Shown here piece after piece: positions 1 through 7,787 of a stretch of 64,000 nucleotides of DNA. Source of the stretch: Bacteroides caccae. Lineage in GTDB: Bacteria > Bacteroidota > Bacteroidia > Bacteroidales > Bacteroidaceae. Position 1 is the first letter of the stretch. Each line of letters opens with the position of its first letter. Location of the stretch: NCBI RefSeq assembly GCF_002222615.2, contig NZ_CP022412.2, positions 1,922,001-1,986,000 of the forward strand. Direction: 5' to 3'. The notes below the pieces were generated by a model. That model had not been told where the DNA came from. It worked only from the letters and a program-made list of their open reading frames with translations, and did no database searches. The translations under genes were made by a program, and so were the position numbers.

Positions 1-446
1 CTCAACCAGACTTTTCTTTCTTTGTTAAAAGATTTTGTATATTGAATAGAACTTCCGGGCTCCATCCATACTTTGCTGCTATCCGGAAGAGTGTACATCT
101 GGTTCTGCTGAGCTGTAATTTTAATAAGCTCATTAGCTATCTTGTCGCCTTTAAACGTTAACCAGAATCCGCCTATTGTCAATAAAAGTGCAATTGAGGC
201 AGCGGCAAAATACCACCTTGGTTCTACAAGAACTCTGTTATTTTTCCTGTATTCACATTTAGTTTTTACCTTTTTCCATATTTGTTCTTTTATTGCCATA
301 TCAGCAGCTCTGTTTCCAGATTCATTCCATTGTTTTTTTATTTCTATATCTACCGATTCCAAGTCAGCAAAGGCTTTCCGTTGCTTTTTGGAGAGTCTAC
401 CTGACAGCAGACTTTTGATTAATCTTTTCCTTTCGACCTTATCCAT
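1..446 (-). CDS. FecR-family anti-sigma factor, left copy (N-terminal 148 residues; runs off the window)
   Basis: Inner-membrane anti-sigma factor that would relay a signal from a SusC with an STN domain to an ECF sigma factor. Read on the minus strand from ATG 446-444 it begins MDKVERKRLIKSLL, a short basic helical domain typical of the cytoplasmic sigma-binding part (residues 1-75). A membrane helix (about 78-100, FAAASIALLLTIGGFW) and the start of the FecR domain (LPDSSKVWMEPGSS) follow. It stays open to the window edge. Residues 1-75 lie in the invertible segment 221-656; everything after Glu75 lies outside it. It presumably heads a leftward susCD operon outside the window (inference). 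In the given orientation this copy is intact as far as it can be seen. Confidence 0.88.
   Translation of the reverse strand, partial: MDKVERKRLIKSLLSGRLSKKQRKAFADLESVDIEIKKQWNESGNRAADMAIKEQIWKKVKTKCEYRKNNRVLVEPRWYFAAASIALLLTIGGFWLTFKGDKIANELIKITAQQNQMYTLPDSSKVWMEPGSSIQYTKSFNKERKVWL
221..234 (-). repeat. Inverton 1 left inverted repeat
   Basis: Minus strand AGTTCTTGTAGAAC, itself near-palindromic (AGTTC-TTGTA-GAAC). The next base is C here and T at the right copy, and AAGG follows in both. It encodes Val-Leu-Val-Glu inside the left fecR. Confidence 0.9.
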
Positions 447-491
447 TCTATTCTACCTTGTTGGTTTTAAACTCTATTGTTGCTCATATAC

Positions 492-520
492 TATAAATAC
501 ACACCAGCTCTTTCTAACCC
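492..520 (-). promoter_or_regulatory. ECF-sigma-type promoter candidate inside inverton 1
   Basis: The minus strand reads GGGTTA, 12 bases, then GTGTATTTATA, ending 45 bases before the fecR start. The same arrangement with identical spacing occurs in inverton 2 (14581-14609) and, more loosely, before GH110 (14177-14205). In this orientation it points to the left fecR. After inversion it would drive fecR-susC-susD of cassette 1. Assignment to an ECF sigma is inferred from the context and the lack of TAnnTTTG. Confidence 0.6.
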
Positions 521-642
521 CACATCGACTTTGTAAAAAAGTGAAAGTTTTTTTGAACGTAAACTGTAATTGTCTGATAATTAGCAATGTAGTTAATTGA
601 TTAATGCGAAAAAAAATAAAAAAGATGTGAGATGTATTACTA

Positions 643-656
643 AGTTCTTGTAGAAC
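643..656 (+). repeat. Inverton 1 right inverted repeat
   Basis: Plus strand AGTTCTTGTAGAAC followed by T, completing the full AGTTC-N5-GAACT core. It is immediately preceded in frame by TAA (641-643). It encodes Val-Leu-Val-Glu at the head of the detached right fecR. Confidence 0.9.
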
Positions 657-1369
657 TAAGGCCATATTTGGCTGCCGCTTCAGTAGCTATCCTATTGTTG
701 ATAGGTGGACTTTGGATGATTTTAGGTGATAATAAAGCGGAAATGAATGAGTTGGTAAGGATTGAAGCCCAACAAAGTATGATGTATATTTTGCCGGATA
801 GCACCAAGGTCTGGATGAAGCCCGGAAGTTCTATTCAATTTGCAAAAGATTTTAATAAAGACAGAAAAGTCTGGTTGAGTGGTAATTCATTATTTGAAGT
901 TTATAAGCACGAGGGAAGTACTTTTCAAGTACACATTAATAAAGCTTTTATAGAAGTGAAGGGAACTTGCTTTCTTGTCAAGCAAGATGATATAAAGCAG
1001 AATGAAATTACGCTGTTTCATGGTAAGATAGAATTTAATGTTGAATCTACCGGGAAGAAAATAGTCATGCAACCACTTCAGAAAGTGACTTATAATGTAG
1101 ATAATGCACAAACACAAATAGAGAATATCTCAAATATCAGTTGGGAAAATGGAAGATATAACTTTGAAGATGTTCCGTTGACTCAACTGATTGAAACAGT
1201 CAATCAGATGTATAATACAAATATAGTCTTAAAGAGGAATTTAGGAAAAAAAGCATTGTTTAGTGGGAGTATCCGTTATGACGAAACTTTGGATGATGTA
1301 CTTGATAAAATCTGTTTTAGTCTCAATTTGACCATAGAAACACACAATGAACAAATTATTATTCATTAA
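644..1369 (+). CDS. FecR anti-sigma factor of cassette 1, C-terminal part, detached from its N-terminus
   Basis: The frame opens at the inverton 1 repeat (after TAA 641-643). It contains the membrane helix (LAAASVAILLLIGG) and the whole periplasmic FecR sensor with LPDSTKVWMKPGSS, the conserved VKGTCFLVK segment and a C-terminal STN-like domain. The first possible start is a TTG at 668 inside the helix, with no cytoplasmic domain ahead of it, so a working anti-sigma factor is not expected in this orientation. The missing 75 residues are on the other strand at 446-222, and inversion would join them in frame. The susC follows after 59 bases, so the operon promoter is lost together with the N-terminus. 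This is not ordinary pseudogenisation: the frame is clean and the missing part lies next door. Confidence 0.85.
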   Translation, partial: VLVELRPYLAAASVAILLLIGGLWMILGDNKAEMNELVRIEAQQSMMYILPDSTKVWMKPGSSIQFAKDFNKDRKVWLSGNSLFEVYKHEGSTFQVHINKAFIEVKGTCFLVKQDDIKQNEITLFHGKIEFNVESTGKKIVMQPLQKVTYNVDNAQTQIENISNISWENGRYNFEDVPLTQLIETVNQMYNTNIVLKRNLGKKALFSGSIRYDETLDDVLDKICFSLNLTIETHNEQIIIH

Positions 1370-1428
1370 TATCAATATAAATATTTTATTATAAACTTAA
1401 TCGAATGTCTAATCTAATCAGTCGAAGC

Positions 1429-4400
1429 ATGAGAAAACAAAGAATCTCTAGTTGCAGGCGATATTTGAAGTATATCGTCCTCACTTTGCTTTTTTATCCG
1501 TTATCTGTCCTTGGAGCTCAGGGACAAGTTTCAGTAAAAGGGCAGTCAATCACTATTAAACAGGCTATTCAGCTTATTGAAAAAAACAGTAGTTATACTT
1601 TTTTCTACAATGCAGCAGACCTGAAAAACACAAAAACTAGAAATATTAATTGTTCGGGTACAATTAATGAAGTGCTTAACGAAGTATTCAAAGGGAGTGG
1701 AGTCAGTTATACTATTAAAGGTAACGAAGTTATTTTAAAAGTTGAAGGCGAATCTACTCAACAAGCGGCCAAACACAAGATTATTGGTGTAGTGACCGAG
1801 TCGGCCACCGGAGATCCCATTCCTGGGGCATCTGTTATGATTAAAGGAACAAAAACCGGTACGACTACCGATGTAGATGGTAAGTTCGAGGTTATGGCGA
1901 CTTCCAGTGATGTTCTGGTTATCTCTTTTATCGGATATTCTTCTAAGGAGATCAAAGTAGGAAACCAGAAAGTACTGAGTGTTACTTTATCTGACGATGC
2001 AGAACAGCTGGATGAAGTAGTCGTAACGGCCTTCGGAACAGGACAGAAGAAAGAAACAGTAACAGGTTCTATCCAGTCTGTACGTCCGGCAGATTTGAAA
2101 GTACCGACTGCTAATCTTTCTACGGCTTTTGCCGGTCGCCTTTCCGGTGTGATCTCTTATCAACGTAGTGGTGAGCCTGGAAATAACGGTGCGGATTTCT
2201 TTATCCGTGGTGTTGCTACCATGAACAGTGCTACTCCGCTTATTGTACTTGACGGAGTTGAAATCTCAAAAGCGGATTTGAATGCACTTGATCCGGAAGT
2301 CATTGAAAGTTTTTCTGTACTGAAAGATGCAACTGCTTCCGCCATGTACGGTACACGCGGTGCGAATGGTGTACTTATCATTAAAACCAAGTCGGGTTCC
2401 GACCTTGAAAAACCGATTATCGGTGTGCGTGTAGAGGCTTACGTCAATACACCTATTAAGCGCCCGAAAACGGTGGACGGAGTGACGTTTATGAGAATGT
2501 ATAATGAAGCCGTTACTAATCAAGGTACCGGAGATGCACTGTATTCAGATGATAAAATCTATGGTACGGCGAATAACTTGAATCCATACATTTACCCGAA
2601 TGTGGATTGGTACGACGAAGTGTTCAAGAACGCGACTTTCAATCAGAAAGCTAACTTCAATGTTCGCGGAGGTACTTCCAAGATTACTTACTTTATGAAT
2701 GTGAATGTCAATCATGAAACAGGTATGCTGAAAGACCGTTCCAGCAACTTCTTCTCTTATAAGAATAATATCGACTATATGAAATATGCATTTCAGAATA
2801 ATGTGGACTTCCATATGTCGAAGACTTCTACTTTGTCTTTACACTTGAATGTACAGTTGAACAATATGCATGGTCCGTTGACAACTTCAGAAGGAGCCGG
2901 TGTAGATAATATTTTTGGGGCTATCATGGGAACTAACCCGGTCGATTTTCCTGTAATGTATCCGCAAGAAGATGAGAAATGGTATCGTTGGGGTAGTATT
3001 GTGGCAGGTAACTATAATCCTGTAAACCCTGTTGCTGTGTCCAGTATGGGATATAAGGATACGTTCGAGAGTACGGTCGTTGCCAATCTGGACTTTGATC
3101 AGAAACTTGATTTTATTACCAAAGGATTGAGCTTCAAAGCATTGATTTCATTTAAGAACTGGAGTTATAATTCCAAATATCGTTTACAGGGTTATAATAC
3201 TTACCAGTTGACTGACTATACCAAGAATGAAGATGGAACATATAATTATACAGTAAATTCAATAGGGGATGCAACCAATCATACGTTAGATTCTTTCTTT
3301 GGTACTGATGGTGACAGACGCTTTTACATTCAAGGTTACTTTAATTATGACCGTGCTTTTGGCGATCATCATGTAGGTGGTATGTTGTTGTATAACCAGG
3401 ATGAATATAACTCAAATGTTAATTCCAGTTTATTGAACTCTTTGCCCAAACGTAGAATGGGTATTGCCGTTCGTGCTGCTTATGATTATGCCAATCGCTA
3501 TTTATTTGAGTTCAATGCTGGTTATAATGGATCTGAGAACTTCGCAAAAGGACATCGTTTCGGATTCTTCCCCTCTGTGTCAGTGGGTTGGAATATCAGT
3601 CAGGAAAAATTCTGGGAACCAATTAGAAATATAGTATCTAATTTCAAAATTCGCGGTTCTTATGGTTTGGTGGGTAACGACCAAGTACCTTATACTCGTT
3701 TCTTGTATATGGGAATCACTACATTGAATGATTCGCCCAGCTATCAGACTGGTTATGGCAGCCATAAAGAGTCACATAATGGCCCTACATTCTCAAGATT
3801 TGAAAATGAAGATATGACATGGGAGGTAGGTCATAAGCTGAATGTGGGAGCAGACATTCAATTATTTAACTCTCTCAATTTGACAGTTGACGCATTCCGT
3901 GAGATCAGAAGTAATATCCTTACTACAAAAGGTTCTATTCCTAATTATCTGGGAGCAGCCAAGACAGTAATCTATGGAAACTTTGCCAAGGTAAAGAACT
4001 GGGGAGTTGATCTGGCGGTTGATTATGGTAAACAGATCAATAGAGATCTATCAATTCAGTTTAAAGGAACGTTTACGTTTGCCAGAAATCGTGTAATGGA
4101 AACTGATGAGGCCGCTGATATACGTCCGGCTCTGTCCGCAGTAGGAAAACCCTTGAATACACTATGGGGATATGTAGCTGACGGACTATATATTGACGAA
4201 GCTGATATAGCGAATAATCCTACCTCTACATTAGGTAATATAACAATAGCGGCAGGTGATGTGAAATATGTAGACCAACCGGATGTAAATGGTAATTATG
4301 ATGGACAGATAGACTCCGATGACAGAGTCGCCATTGGTCATCCTACTATTCCTGAAATTATCTATGGTTTCGGTCCGTCTATTACTTGGAAGAAATGGGA

Positions 4401-4803
4401 CTTCTCCGTATTCTTCCAGGGACAGGCTAACGTCTCATTGATGATGAGTGGTTTTGAGCCTTTTGGTACTCAAAGTAAAAACAATGTGTTGGAGTGGATT
4501 GCAGAGGATTATTGGAGCAAAGAAAATCAGAATCCGAATGCTAAATATCCCCGTTTGACTAAGTACAACAACAATAATAATATGCAATCTTCTACTTATT
4601 GGTTGAGAAACGCCGCTTTCCTGAAATTAAAGAATGCAGAAGTTGGTTATAACTTTAAATGGGGAAGAGTTTATATGAGTGGAACCAATCTGCTGACATT
4701 CTCTCCGTTTAAATTGTGGGATCCTGAAATGGGTGGAGGAAAAGGTATGGCTTATCCTACTCAGAGAACTTTCAACTTAGGTGTTCAAATTACATTCAAA
4801 TAA
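1429..4803 (+). CDS. SusC-type TonB-dependent transporter with STN domain, cassette 1
   Basis: Outer-membrane transporter importing oligosaccharides in complex with the downstream SusD. In order: a signal peptide (to about 30), an STN domain (about 35-110, ITIKQAIQLIEKNSSYTFFY), a carboxypeptidase-regulatory-like domain (about 120-190), a TonB box LDEVVVTAFG (about 194), a plug with LKDATASAMYGTRGANGV, and a beta-barrel ending in a C-terminal phenylalanine-lysine. The STN domain is the part that contacts FecR, which fits the split fecR upstream. An ATG at 1405 adds eight residues. I prefer 1429 because the paralogue at 15462 starts at the equivalent MRK and the upstream ATG there is closed by a stop. 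The product is about 1124 residues, normal for the family. The substrate is probably a mucin-derived glycan or glycopeptide (inferred from neighbours). Confidence 0.94.
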   Translation: MRKQRISSCRRYLKYIVLTLLFYPLSVLGAQGQVSVKGQSITIKQAIQLIEKNSSYTFFYNAADLKNTKTRNINCSGTINEVLNEVFKGSGVSYTIKGNEVILKVEGESTQQAAKHKIIGVVTESATGDPIPGASVMIKGTKTGTTTDVDGKFEVMATSSDVLVISFIGYSSKEIKVGNQKVLSVTLSDDAEQLDEVVVTAFGTGQKKETVTGSIQSVRPADLKVPTANLSTAFAGRLSGVISYQRSGEPGNNGADFFIRGVATMNSATPLIVLDGVEISKADLNALDPEVIESFSVLKDATASAMYGTRGANGVLIIKTKSGSDLEKPIIGVRVEAYVNTPIKRPKTVDGVTFMRMYNEAVTNQGTGDALYSDDKIYGTANNLNPYIYPNVDWYDEVFKNATFNQKANFNVRGGTSKITYFMNVNVNHETGMLKDRSSNFFSYKNNIDYMKYAFQNNVDFHMSKTSTLSLHLNVQLNNMHGPLTTSEGAGVDNIFGAIMGTNPVDFPVMYPQEDEKWYRWGSIVAGNYNPVNPVAVSSMGYKDTFESTVVANLDFDQKLDFITKGLSFKALISFKNWSYNSKYRLQGYNTYQLTDYTKNEDGTYNYTVNSIGDATNHTLDSFFGTDGDRRFYIQGYFNYDRAFGDHHVGGMLLYNQDEYNSNVNSSLLNSLPKRRMGIAVRAAYDYANRYLFEFNAGYNGSENFAKGHRFGFFPSVSVGWNISQEKFWEPIRNIVSNFKIRGSYGLVGNDQVPYTRFLYMGITTLNDSPSYQTGYGSHKESHNGPTFSRFENEDMTWEVGHKLNVGADIQLFNSLNLTVDAFREIRSNILTTKGSIPNYLGAAKTVIYGNFAKVKNWGVDLAVDYGKQINRDLSIQFKGTFTFARNRVMETDEAADIRPALSAVGKPLNTLWGYVADGLYIDEADIANNPTSTLGNITIAAGDVKYVDQPDVNGNYDGQIDSDDRVAIGHPTIPEIIYGFGPSITWKKWDFSVFFQGQANVSLMMSGFEPFGTQSKNNVLEWIAEDYWSKENQNPNAKYPRLTKYNNNNNMQSSTYWLRNAAFLKLKNAEVGYNFKWGRVYMSGTNLLTFSPFKLWDPEMGGGKGMAYPTQRTFNLGVQITFK

Positions 4804-4823
4804 ACATATAATAACCAGTGATT

Positions 4824-6731
4824 ATGAAAAAAATATATAGAATTTTATTCTTGCTAGTTGCATTAATTGGATATAGTTCTTGTAACTATCTGGACATTGT
4901 TCCGGATGAAACAACTACTGACGAGGATACTTATGCTGATAAAGATGCAGTGAGAGATTATCTTTATTCTTGTTATGCCTATTTGCCGCAGTGTAACATA
5001 TCGAGTGGTAGCTTGGACCAGATGACAGGTGATGAGGTGATTACTGCATTCGAGCATGAAACGTTTGCCGGTTTCCCTAAAGGAAACTATTCTGCGGCAA
5101 CTCCTGTAATTTCTTATTGGGACACTTTCTTCCAGGGTATCCGCCAATGTTATATGTTGCTTGAAAGGATTGACAAGGTAGCTGATTTGAGAAACGATTT
5201 GAAAGTGGATTATAAGGCACAGACTAAATTTCTGATAGCTTATTATCATTATTTGATGGCCCGTTGTTATGGTCCTACTTTGCTGATAAAAGAAACACCT
5301 TCTATCACGACTCCGGTGGAAGAATATTTGGGAAGAACACCTTATGATGAATGTGTGGAATGGATATGTAATTTGTTTGACGAAGCTGCCAATGATTTGC
5401 CGGCTGTTCGTTCTACGGCTTCCGAGTTCGGACTTGCCACTAGTATCGCTGCTAAATCATTAAAGGCAAAGATGCGACTTTATGCAGCTTCGCCGCTATT
5501 CAATGGTAATTCAAAATTTTATAGCAACTTTGTAGATAAGGATGGTGTGCAGTTGATGCCGCTTACTTATGACGCTAATAAGTGGGTACTTGCAAGAGAT
5601 GCCTGTAAAGAGGCTATTGAACTTGCCGTACTGAACGGACATGATTTATATAAAAAGAAAGATTACCGGCTGGATGAGTCAGAAGCTAATCCATACCCCG
5701 AAGAAGGAGCTGTCAGATGTTTGCGTACAGGTATGGTGGATTGGGAATCACGTAACGTAGAAGTTTTGTTTGCCGAAACTCGGAATGAAGGTAGCTATGG
5801 CGTACAAAATAAATCATTGCCGTTTGTGAAAGACGGTTGGGCATGGAATGGTGTTTGTCCTACTTGGGCTATGTTGAATCGCTTTTATACAAAGAATGGT
5901 TTGCCTTGGGATGAAGATCCGGAATTTGCATCGAAAGTGAAAACCGAAGTGGTTAGTGTAGATGCTGCTCATGCTACTCAAGCTGCACAGGGTCAGAAAA
6001 CAATTCTCTTTAATTTAGACCGTGAGCCTCGTTATTATGCTTGGATAGCTTTTCAGGGTGGTTACTTTGAGGTATTGAACAATGCTACAAATCCGGCTTA
6101 CAGCGATGGTTATGTAGATGGTGGACGCTTGGTATGTAGTTTCCTTTTGGGAGGTAATTGTAGTATTGGTACAGCTAACGTGCAGCGTGATGGTAACTAT
6201 AGTCCTGGTGGATATTTGAATAAAAAAGGAGTGGATCCCAATACTACCGTGGGGACGAGCAGTACGACTTTGAACCAATATCCTTGGCCGGTTATTAGAT
6301 TAGCAGATTTATATTTGGCTTATGCAGAAGCTTGCATTGAAATTGGAACATCAGATGATTTGACGAATGCTAAGACATATATCAATTATATCAGAGAACG
6401 TGCAGGAATTCCGACATTAGAAACTTCATGGAATGGAATAGCTACGCTGAACCAATCTAAACTTCGGGAAATTGTCCGTCAGGAAAGAATGATTGAATTG
6501 TATCTGGAGAATCAAAATTTCTGGGATATGCGTCGTTGGCTTCTGGCTGAGGAATATTTCGGAGTAAAAGCGAAAGGTATGAATATTAAAGCGTCAACAA
6601 TTGATGATTTTGCCAAACTGACAGAAATCAGTTTTGAGCGTAAGTTTAAATCTCCTACTCAGTATTTGTTGCCAATTCCTTCTACTGATATAAACAGAGA
6701 CCCACAATTGGTGAATAATCCGGGGTATTAA
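4824..6731 (+). CDS. SusD-like glycan-binding lipoprotein, cassette 1 (RagB/SusD family)
   Basis: Cell-surface lipoprotein that caps the SusC barrel and binds glycan. Its signal peptide ends in a lipobox (IGYSSC) followed by NYLDIVPDE, the usual SusD start. Later family features are the TPR-like repeats, the VRQERMIELYLENQNFWDMRRW block near the C-terminus and the terminal YLLPIPSTDINRDPQLVNNPGY-type ending. Length is 635 residues. The start at 4824 is chosen because ATG-AAA-AAA opens the signal peptide, while the longer frame starts at a GTG. It lies 20 bases after susC, in the same operon. The 18857 copy is its paralogue. Confidence 0.94.
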   Translation: MKKIYRILFLLVALIGYSSCNYLDIVPDETTTDEDTYADKDAVRDYLYSCYAYLPQCNISSGSLDQMTGDEVITAFEHETFAGFPKGNYSAATPVISYWDTFFQGIRQCYMLLERIDKVADLRNDLKVDYKAQTKFLIAYYHYLMARCYGPTLLIKETPSITTPVEEYLGRTPYDECVEWICNLFDEAANDLPAVRSTASEFGLATSIAAKSLKAKMRLYAASPLFNGNSKFYSNFVDKDGVQLMPLTYDANKWVLARDACKEAIELAVLNGHDLYKKKDYRLDESEANPYPEEGAVRCLRTGMVDWESRNVEVLFAETRNEGSYGVQNKSLPFVKDGWAWNGVCPTWAMLNRFYTKNGLPWDEDPEFASKVKTEVVSVDAAHATQAAQGQKTILFNLDREPRYYAWIAFQGGYFEVLNNATNPAYSDGYVDGGRLVCSFLLGGNCSIGTANVQRDGNYSPGGYLNKKGVDPNTTVGTSSTTLNQYPWPVIRLADLYLAYAEACIEIGTSDDLTNAKTYINYIRERAGIPTLETSWNGIATLNQSKLREIVRQERMIELYLENQNFWDMRRWLLAEEYFGVKAKGMNIKASTIDDFAKLTEISFERKFKSPTQYLLPIPSTDINRDPQLVNNPGY

Positions 6732-6751
6732 TCAATAAAATGTCTATTAAT

Positions 6752-7669
6752 ATGAAAAAAATATTATCTTATATTATAATGGGAATCTTGGGAGTGACGG
6801 TTTTTACTGCTTGCTCTGATGATGAATCTTATCCTACTCCGACAGCTTTGGATGCGAGTACACTCTCTTATGAGGCGAAAGCAGGAGCTGTAAAACTGAA
6901 ATGGAAGATTCCGGAGAATGCTAATTATAAGTATATCAAAGTTACTTATACATTGCCGGAAAGTGGTAAGGAGTGTTTACGTCTGGCTAGTGTATATAGT
7001 GATACGATATTGGTGGATAATTTATTGAAAAGATATGGAGATATTGTGTTTACGTTACAGCCATGCAGTGCTGATGGTAATGGCGGAGAAATTTGCTCTA
7101 TTACTGCACAGGCAGCGGCAGCAAATAAGCAGACTGTAACTATTTCTAAAGACTTTAAAATAACGGGAGAAGGAGATGCATGGACCGATGCTCAGGAAAC
7201 ATCAGAAGGGCCGTTGAAGAATCTGTTTGACGGTAGTACTGCTTCTGATAATTACTTCCATATGTCTTGGAGTGCTTCGACTCCTTTTCCGCATTATATC
7301 GTAGTAGATTTAAAAGAAGAAACAAACTTTTTTAGTTTCACTTATACTGCTAGGGATAACGCAAACTGTGATAATCCGAAAGAAATGGATATTTTGGTAA
7401 GTAAGGAACTGGTGGGATCGAAGCCTGATTATGTAAATGAAACGGGAACGACTAAGTTGGCTTCTCTTTCAGAACTTCCGGGAACTCGGAAAGCCTCATA
7501 TATGTCGGACAGAATTTCTTCGGATGAAACATTTCGATATGTCTGGTTTAAAGTATTGTCTGCAACTTCCGGAAGTAACTGGATTGCTCTGTCGGAACTG
7601 GCATTGAAACAAGTGACAACGACAATCTATGATCCCGAAACCGGAGAGACAGTGGTAGTGGAGGATTAA
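6752..7669 (+). CDS. BT4245-like surface lipoprotein with C-terminal F5/8 type C domain, cassette 1
   Basis: Probable surface glycan-binding protein. It has a lipobox (VFTAC-SDDES), an FN3-like N-terminal domain of the DUF4959 type (KLKWKIPENANYKYIKVTY, about residues 30-125) and a discoidin/F5-8C-like domain (about 140-295) with DGSTASDNYFHMSWS and PHYIVVDLKEE. Such domains often bind galactose or GalNAc. An upstream in-frame ATG at 6740 is possible. It sits 20 bases after susD and is the last gene before a strong terminator. In the BT4244 locus of B. thetaiotaomicron a similar protein stands between susD and the M60 peptidase (recalled). Ligand specificity cannot be read from the sequence. 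Confidence 0.82.
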   Translation: MKKILSYIIMGILGVTVFTACSDDESYPTPTALDASTLSYEAKAGAVKLKWKIPENANYKYIKVTYTLPESGKECLRLASVYSDTILVDNLLKRYGDIVFTLQPCSADGNGGEICSITAQAAAANKQTVTISKDFKITGEGDAWTDAQETSEGPLKNLFDGSTASDNYFHMSWSASTPFPHYIVVDLKEETNFFSFTYTARDNANCDNPKEMDILVSKELVGSKPDYVNETGTTKLASLSELPGTRKASYMSDRISSDETFRYVWFKVLSATSGSNWIALSELALKQVTTTIYDPETGETVVVED

Positions 7670-7712
7670 TGTCTCTTGAAATAAGTGACGTTCTCTGACA
7701 GAGAATTGATAG

Positions 7713-7764
7713 CGGAGATACAAATGATTGCTAGGATATATTTGTATCTCCGTTCTTTTTCCCC
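7713..7764 (+). terminator. Intrinsic terminator between the F5/8C lipoprotein and the M60 peptidase, cassette 1
   Basis: CGGAGATACAAAT pairs with ATTTGTATCTCCG, followed by TTCTTTTT. It separates the M60 gene from the susCD transcription unit. The paralogous cassette has a terminator of unrelated sequence in the same place (21713-21768). Confidence 0.8.
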
Positions 7765-7787
7765 TTTTATAAATTAAATTGAAAACT

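Larger units (their letters stand above)
221..656. other. Inverton 1: invertible promoter plus FecR N-terminus shared by two divergent fecR genes
   Basis: The segment is bounded by inverted copies of AGTTCTTGTAGAAC (221-234 on minus, 643-656 on plus). It contains an ECF-like promoter, a start codon and codons 1-75 of fecR. At both ends the repeat is read in the same frame, Val-Leu-Val-Glu, followed by related membrane helices (FAAASIALLL on the left, LAAASVAILLL on the right). At the right end a TAA (641-643) directly precedes the repeat, so the right frame is closed in this orientation. Inversion would give the right gene 75 + 237 = 312 residues, close to the 313 predicted for the fecR at 14.3-15.4 kb. 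No recombinase is encoded nearby. Confidence 0.88.

Noticed and set aside
142..600. Plus-strand 152-codon frame over the window start
   Set aside because: It is the antisense of the left fecR N-terminus and its upstream region; the minus-strand frame has clear FecR features.
644..1369. Calling the right fecR a pseudogene by 5' deletion
   Set aside because: The missing part exists next door on the other strand between inverted repeats and rejoins in frame, so inversion explains it better than decay.
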